Shown one piece after another: positions 4,915 through 7,082 of a DNA stretch of 7,082 nt; position 1 is the stretch's first letter, and each line of letters opens with the position of its first letter. The position numbers and the translations under genes are program-made. The notes under the pieces are model-generated. The model did not search any database. It worked only from the letters and a program-made list of their open reading frames with translations, and was not told the origin of the DNA. This stretch comes from Desulfobacula sp. (GTDB lineage: Bacteria; Desulfobacterota; Desulfobacteria; Desulfobacterales; Desulfobacteraceae). The stretch is from NCBI GenBank assembly GCA_027858355.1, contig JAQICW010000310.1, positions 1 to 7,082 on the forward strand. The letters are read 5' to 3'.

Positions 4915-7082
4915 ATGAGGAACACCAAGATGATGCTGTTAATAAAATACGGATTATTCCTGATGTTGGTTCTGTCTCTTTCAGCTATCTCACTGAACGT
5001 TCAGGCCAAGGATTCTTTCGTCAAAGTGAAAACCATCATCGTCAACAACTACCACCCCTACACCTTTATGAATGACAAGGGTAAGCCGGATGGCTTCAGT
5101 GTGGAAATCGCCAGAGCCGTCACCAGAGCCATGGATCTTGAGCTGAATATTCACGTGGACAAATGGGATCAAGCCATGAAAGAGCTGAAAGACGGAAGCA
5201 TTGATCTGCTTCCGATGATGGCATATTCCCCTGAACGGGATAAAATATTTGATTTTTCCGTGCCCCATACCATTGCCTATGATGCGATCTTTTTAAAAAA
5301 AGGAACCACCGGCATCCGTTCACTGAATGACCTGTCAGGCAAAACAGTTATTCTGATGAACCAGGATATTGCCCACAGTTATCTTCTCTCCAGCGGTTTA
5401 TCAAAAACCATGATCCTTAATCTGGTAAACTCGCTGCCCGAGGCTTTGAAACAGCTTTCCGAAGGCAAGGGAGACGCTGCCATCATGCCAAAACTGGTCG
5501 GTATCCTAACGTTAAAAAAACTGCATCTATTAAATATTGAATCGTCTTTTCTTATCAATCGTTATACCCGTCCTTTCAGCTTTGCCGTCAAGAATGACAA
5601 TCAACTGCTGTTGGAGCGACTTAATCAGGGGTTGAGCATCATCAAAAGCTCAGGAGAGTATGACAGTATTTACAAAAAATGGTTTGGTGCGCTGGAAGAT
5701 CCGAACCTTCACCTGAAAATTGCCATGAAATACGGTTCCATAGCAGCGCTTGCCTTTCTTGGTTTCATCATCTGGAATGTCCTGTTAAACCGTCAGGTGC
5801 GCCGGAAAACCAGGGAGTTGAATCAATCGAACAAGGAACTCACGGAACAGGGGGAACTTCTTGCATCCATTATCAACGGTACCACCGATACCGTGTACAT
5901 TAAGGATACTCTGGGACGTTATAAAGTTGCCAATGATGAGATGGTCAGACTTTTTGCCAAACCTTTATCAGACATCATCGGCCATGATGACACTCATTTT
6001 TTTCCGCCGGAAGAAGCCCGATTCATCATGTCCGGGGATAAGGCCATCATGGAGGACGGTCGGGTCGTCACAAAAGAGGAGCATGTCACCATGCTTGGCA
6101 GCCGGAAAGTCTATCTGGCAACCAAGGGACCTATCCACGATGAATCGGGTAAAGTAAACGGATTGTTCGGCATCTCTCGAGACATCACCAAGCACAAGCA
6201 GGCGGAGGAGTCACTGAAAGAAAGCGAGGAAAAATACCGGAGTATTTTTGAGAATGCTGTTGAAGGTCTTTTTCAGAGCACACAGGAAGGTCGTTTTATA
6301 AGTGTCAATCCGTCCTTTGCGAGGATGCTGGGGTATGCTTCTCCAGAGGAACTCGTCTCCAGCATTTCTGACATTACAACACAGTACTACGCAAATCCTG
6401 AAGACTGGCATAGGTATAAGCAGCTTCTCCAGAAAGACGGATTAGTAGAACATTTTGAGTTCAAAGCCCAGTGTAAGGACGGTTCACATATTTGGGTGTT
6501 TAACAGCACCCGTGCTATTTATGATCAGGACGGCAAAATTACCCGTTATGAAGGCAACGTGACGGATATCACCGAGCGCAAACAGGCTGAAGAAGAGAAA
6601 ATAAAAGCTCAGAAAATTGCAGGGGAACATAAAAAACTGGCGTTGGTTGGTCAGGTTGCCGGGAAAATGGCCCATGATTTTAATAATATTTTGGGCATTA
6701 TTATGGGCAATACCGAGCTCACCTTGTTGGATTGTCAGGAACCCGAAACAAGAAAAACACTTGAATTAATATTTGAACAAACAATAAGGGGTAAAAATTT
6801 AACAAAAAACCTGGTTGCATTTGCCAAGGACCAGGAACCCAAGCAGGAATTTTTCAGAATCAGCGGAAAAATTGATCTTGTTTTAAATCTGATGAGAAAG
6901 GATCTGGAAGGAATTGAGCTGCGAAAGGAAGAAAGTCCGGGTGTCCCGGAACTACTCGCCGATCCTGGAATGATCGAACATGCACTTGTAAATCTGATAC
7001 AAAACTCAATCCATGCCTTAAGTATGGTTGAACACCCCAGAATCACCCTTAGAACATACAGCCTTGATAATAAAATTTGTTT
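4915..7082 (+). CDS. Sensor histidine kinase, SBP-PAS-PAS-HisKA, 3' end cut by the window
   Basis: This is a membrane sensor kinase that should bind a small solute in the periplasm and phosphorylate a response regulator, or its own receiver if hybrid. From the ATG at 4915: a signal peptide ending near VQA (29-31); an SBP_bac_3 domain (about 38-258) with SPERDKIFDFS (105-115); a membrane segment (269-291); a charged linker; PAS 1 (about 315-425, ending SRDIT); PAS 2 (about 440-553, ending VTDITERKQAEE); an H-box GKMAHDFNNIL with acceptor H587; and an N-box LVNLIQNSIHAL with N697. The DxGxG box and any receiver lie beyond the edge. GAGGAG (4902-4907), 7 nt upstream, favours 4915; an ATG at 4900 (AAAGG, 9 nt) would add five residues. 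P192 stands where amino-acid binders have the Asp that holds the alpha-amino group, so the ligand may not be a standard amino acid. H587-D-F-N-N is typical of hybrid kinases. Confidence 0.95.
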   Translation, partial: MRNTKMMLLIKYGLFLMLVLSLSAISLNVQAKDSFVKVKTIIVNNYHPYTFMNDKGKPDGFSVEIARAVTRAMDLELNIHVDKWDQAMKELKDGSIDLLPMMAYSPERDKIFDFSVPHTIAYDAIFLKKGTTGIRSLNDLSGKTVILMNQDIAHSYLLSSGLSKTMILNLVNSLPEALKQLSEGKGDAAIMPKLVGILTLKKLHLLNIESSFLINRYTRPFSFAVKNDNQLLLERLNQGLSIIKSSGEYDSIYKKWFGALEDPNLHLKIAMKYGSIAALAFLGFIIWNVLLNRQVRRKTRELNQSNKELTEQGELLASIINGTTDTVYIKDTLGRYKVANDEMVRLFAKPLSDIIGHDDTHFFPPEEARFIMSGDKAIMEDGRVVTKEEHVTMLGSRKVYLATKGPIHDESGKVNGLFGISRDITKHKQAEESLKESEEKYRSIFENAVEGLFQSTQEGRFISVNPSFARMLGYASPEELVSSISDITTQYYANPEDWHRYKQLLQKDGLVEHFEFKAQCKDGSHIWVFNSTRAIYDQDGKITRYEGNVTDITERKQAEEEKIKAQKIAGEHKKLALVGQVAGKMAHDFNNILGIIMGNTELTLLDCQEPETRKTLELIFEQTIRGKNLTKNLVAFAKDQEPKQEFFRISGKIDLVLNLMRKDLEGIELRKEESPGVPELLADPGMIEHALVNLIQNSIHALSMVEHPRITLRTYSLDNKIC

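Noticed and set aside
4890..6675. Many short ORFs on both strands within the kinase region
   Set aside because: They lie in the other frames of one continuous open frame that encodes recognisable SBP, PAS and histidine-kinase motifs and runs off the window end.
1..7082. CRISPR array, tRNA or rRNA genes, complete insertion sequence
   Set aside because: No regularly spaced repeat-spacer pattern, no cloverleaf or rRNA-like sequence and no recognisable transposase were seen on either strand by reading.

Overview
The window reads as chromosomal DNA of a Gram-negative bacterium. It encodes a kinase with a periplasmic solute-binding sensor domain, and its Shine-Dalgarno sites are of the ordinary bacterial type. 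The mosaic of moderate-GC housekeeping genes with AT-rich accessory DNA, and the SBP-PAS-PAS-HDFNN kinase layout, would suit a deltaproteobacterial sulfate reducer (Desulfobacterales-like). That placement is inference only, because no taxonomic marker gene is present.

Layout. Positions 1-432 are non-coding, with an imperfect hairpin at the left edge, an intrinsic-terminator-like stem, and a 14-bp tandem repeat array in front of a drug/metabolite-type (EamA) transporter gene (433-1341). From about 1342 to 4900 the composition falls to strongly AT-rich. This accessory stretch carries a small unknown gene (1877-2128), a sharply bounded GC-rich island full of perfect inverted repeats (2151-2339), an endonuclease/exonuclease/phosphatase (EEP) family protein (2609-3409) and a tightly linked unknown protein (3423-3869). 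About 1 kb without convincing genes follows, with hairpins and traces of decayed coding sequence. At 4915 a moderate-GC sensor histidine kinase begins and runs off the right edge: signal peptide, SBP_bac_3, one TM segment, PAS, PAS, HisKA, start of the ATPase domain.

Most notable structure. The roughly 165 nt upstream of the small unknown gene and the roughly 165 nt upstream of the EEP gene are divergent copies of one sequence, colinear at an offset of 719-720 bp, although the proteins that follow are unrelated. A weaker third copy seems to lie just after the EEP/partner pair. The region therefore looks modular: different payload genes behind a shared leader.

Functional links. The EEP protein and its 149-residue partner are 13 nt apart, in the same direction, and probably form a two-gene unit. 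A defence or toxin-like role is possible but not shown. The EamA transporter and the kinase have no visible functional tie to that unit or to each other.
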